Source: CAIJMU01 sp035531315
Lineage (GTDB): Bacteria; Spirochaetota; Spirochaetia; Treponematales; Rectinemataceae
NCBI GenBank assembly: GCA_035531315.1
Contig: DATKTD010000059.1
Span: 1-13,408 of the forward strand
Direction: 5' to 3'
Length of the DNA stretch: 13,408 bases
A program made the translations under genes and the position numbers. The notes below the pieces were generated by a model, which was not told the DNA's origin, made no database searches, and was given only the letters and a program-made list of their open reading frames with translations. Below, one piece after another: positions 12,850 through 13,408 of this stretch; position 1 is the stretch's first letter, and the number at the start of each line of letters is the position of its first letter.

Positions 12850-13408
12850 ATGGCACATTGCGTCGTTCCAGATGCCGAGGAAATCCTCGACCGCGAATTC
12901 CCGGTACTCGACCACGGCTTCGTGCGCCTCGTCGACTATCTCGGCGGCGACGCCCGCATCGTGCAGGCCGCCCGAGTCTCCTACGGCGAGGGCACCAAGA
13001 GCTATCGGGAGGACGCGGGCCTCATCGACTATCTTCTCCGCAACGACCACAGCTCCCCCTTCGAGCAGGTGGTCCTCACCTTCCACGTAAAACTGCCCAT
13101 ATTCGTCGCCCGACAGTGGGTTCGTCATCGTACGGCCCGCCTCAACGAGGTATCCGGCCGCTATTCGGTGATGAAGGACGAATTCTACCGCCCCGCCCCC
13201 GGCGACCTCGCCGCCCAGAGCGGCGATAATAAGCAGGGTCGAGCCGCCTCGCCCCTGGATGCGGCCGATGCCGCGGCCATCCTCGCGCGCTTCGAGGCCG
13301 GACAGAAGGCGGCCTATGCCGACTATTCTGCCCTCGTCGAAGGGGGGCTGGCCCGGGAAATCGCCCGGATCAACCTGCCTCTCTCTCTCTACACGGAGTG
13401 GTATTGGC
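12850..13408 (+). CDS. thyX: Flavin-dependent thymidylate synthase, C-terminus cut by window edge
   Basis: The frame runs 186 codons from the ATG at 12850 to the end of the window. ThyX makes dTMP from dUMP using FAD, NADPH and methylene-tetrahydrofolate, replacing ThyA. The signature RHRTARLNEVS (92-102; RHR followed by seven residues and Ser) is intact and continues with GRYS. HSSPFEQ at 67-73 and ARINLPLSLYTEWYW at 172-186 are also family-typical. Most of the enzyme is present; ThyX proteins are commonly somewhat over 200 residues, so a modest C-terminal part lies beyond the edge. AGGAG lies 7 bases before the ATG. The gene is divergent from the EamA transporter. Confidence 0.95.
   Translation, partial: MAHCVVPDAEEILDREFPVLDHGFVRLVDYLGGDARIVQAARVSYGEGTKSYREDAGLIDYLLRNDHSSPFEQVVLTFHVKLPIFVARQWVRHRTARLNEVSGRYSVMKDEFYRPAPGDLAAQSGDNKQGRAASPLDAADAAAILARFEAGQKAAYADYSALVEGGLAREIARINLPLSLYTEWYW

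Overview
The window is GC-rich, gene-dense bacterial chromosome with mostly housekeeping content. I see no phage, transposon, CRISPR array, rRNA or tRNA. The best taxonomic guess is a high-GC member of the Spirochaetota. The hints are a relaxed lipobox (Leu-Ile-Tyr-Ser-Cys), a family II pyrophosphatase carrying CBS and DRTGG domains, ThyX instead of a visible ThyA, and a UPF0158-type protein. This placement is inference and could be wrong at phylum level.

Left part (1-3723): a truncated minus-strand gene for a membrane-anchored protein runs off the left edge. Divergent from it is a plus-strand cluster: a TPR-repeat lipoprotein, a TraB-type membrane protein 28 bases downstream (very likely co-transcribed), and a YchJ-like protein with SEC-C zinc motifs at both ends. 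A rho-independent terminator at 3789-3826 separates this cluster from the convergent block that follows.

Central part (3862-10355, all minus strand), in transcription order: fabD and fabG (fatty-acid synthesis, tightly coupled), glgX (glycogen debranching) with what looks like its own leaderless promoter, an exported thermonuclease whose start overlaps the glgX stop, a small membrane-anchored coiled-coil protein, and a regulated Mn-dependent inorganic pyrophosphatase. fabD-fabG lacks the usual acpP/fabF neighbours.

Right part (10394-13408): an AT-rich dyad lies between fabD and a divergent plus-strand gene for an alkyltransferase-like (ATL) DNA-damage sensor. Convergent to that gene is a minus-strand gene fusing a UPF0158-type domain to a GNAT acetyltransferase; its last ~32 bases, stop codon included, are imperfectly duplicated just downstream. 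Upstream of it is an EamA/DMT-type exporter, and divergent from that, running off the right edge, is thyX.

I found no clear undescribed multi-gene system. The observations most worth checking are the UPF0158-GNAT fusion and its 3' duplication, the leaderless glgX promoter, the low-complexity insertion inside TraB, and the fabD/ATL intergenic dyad.
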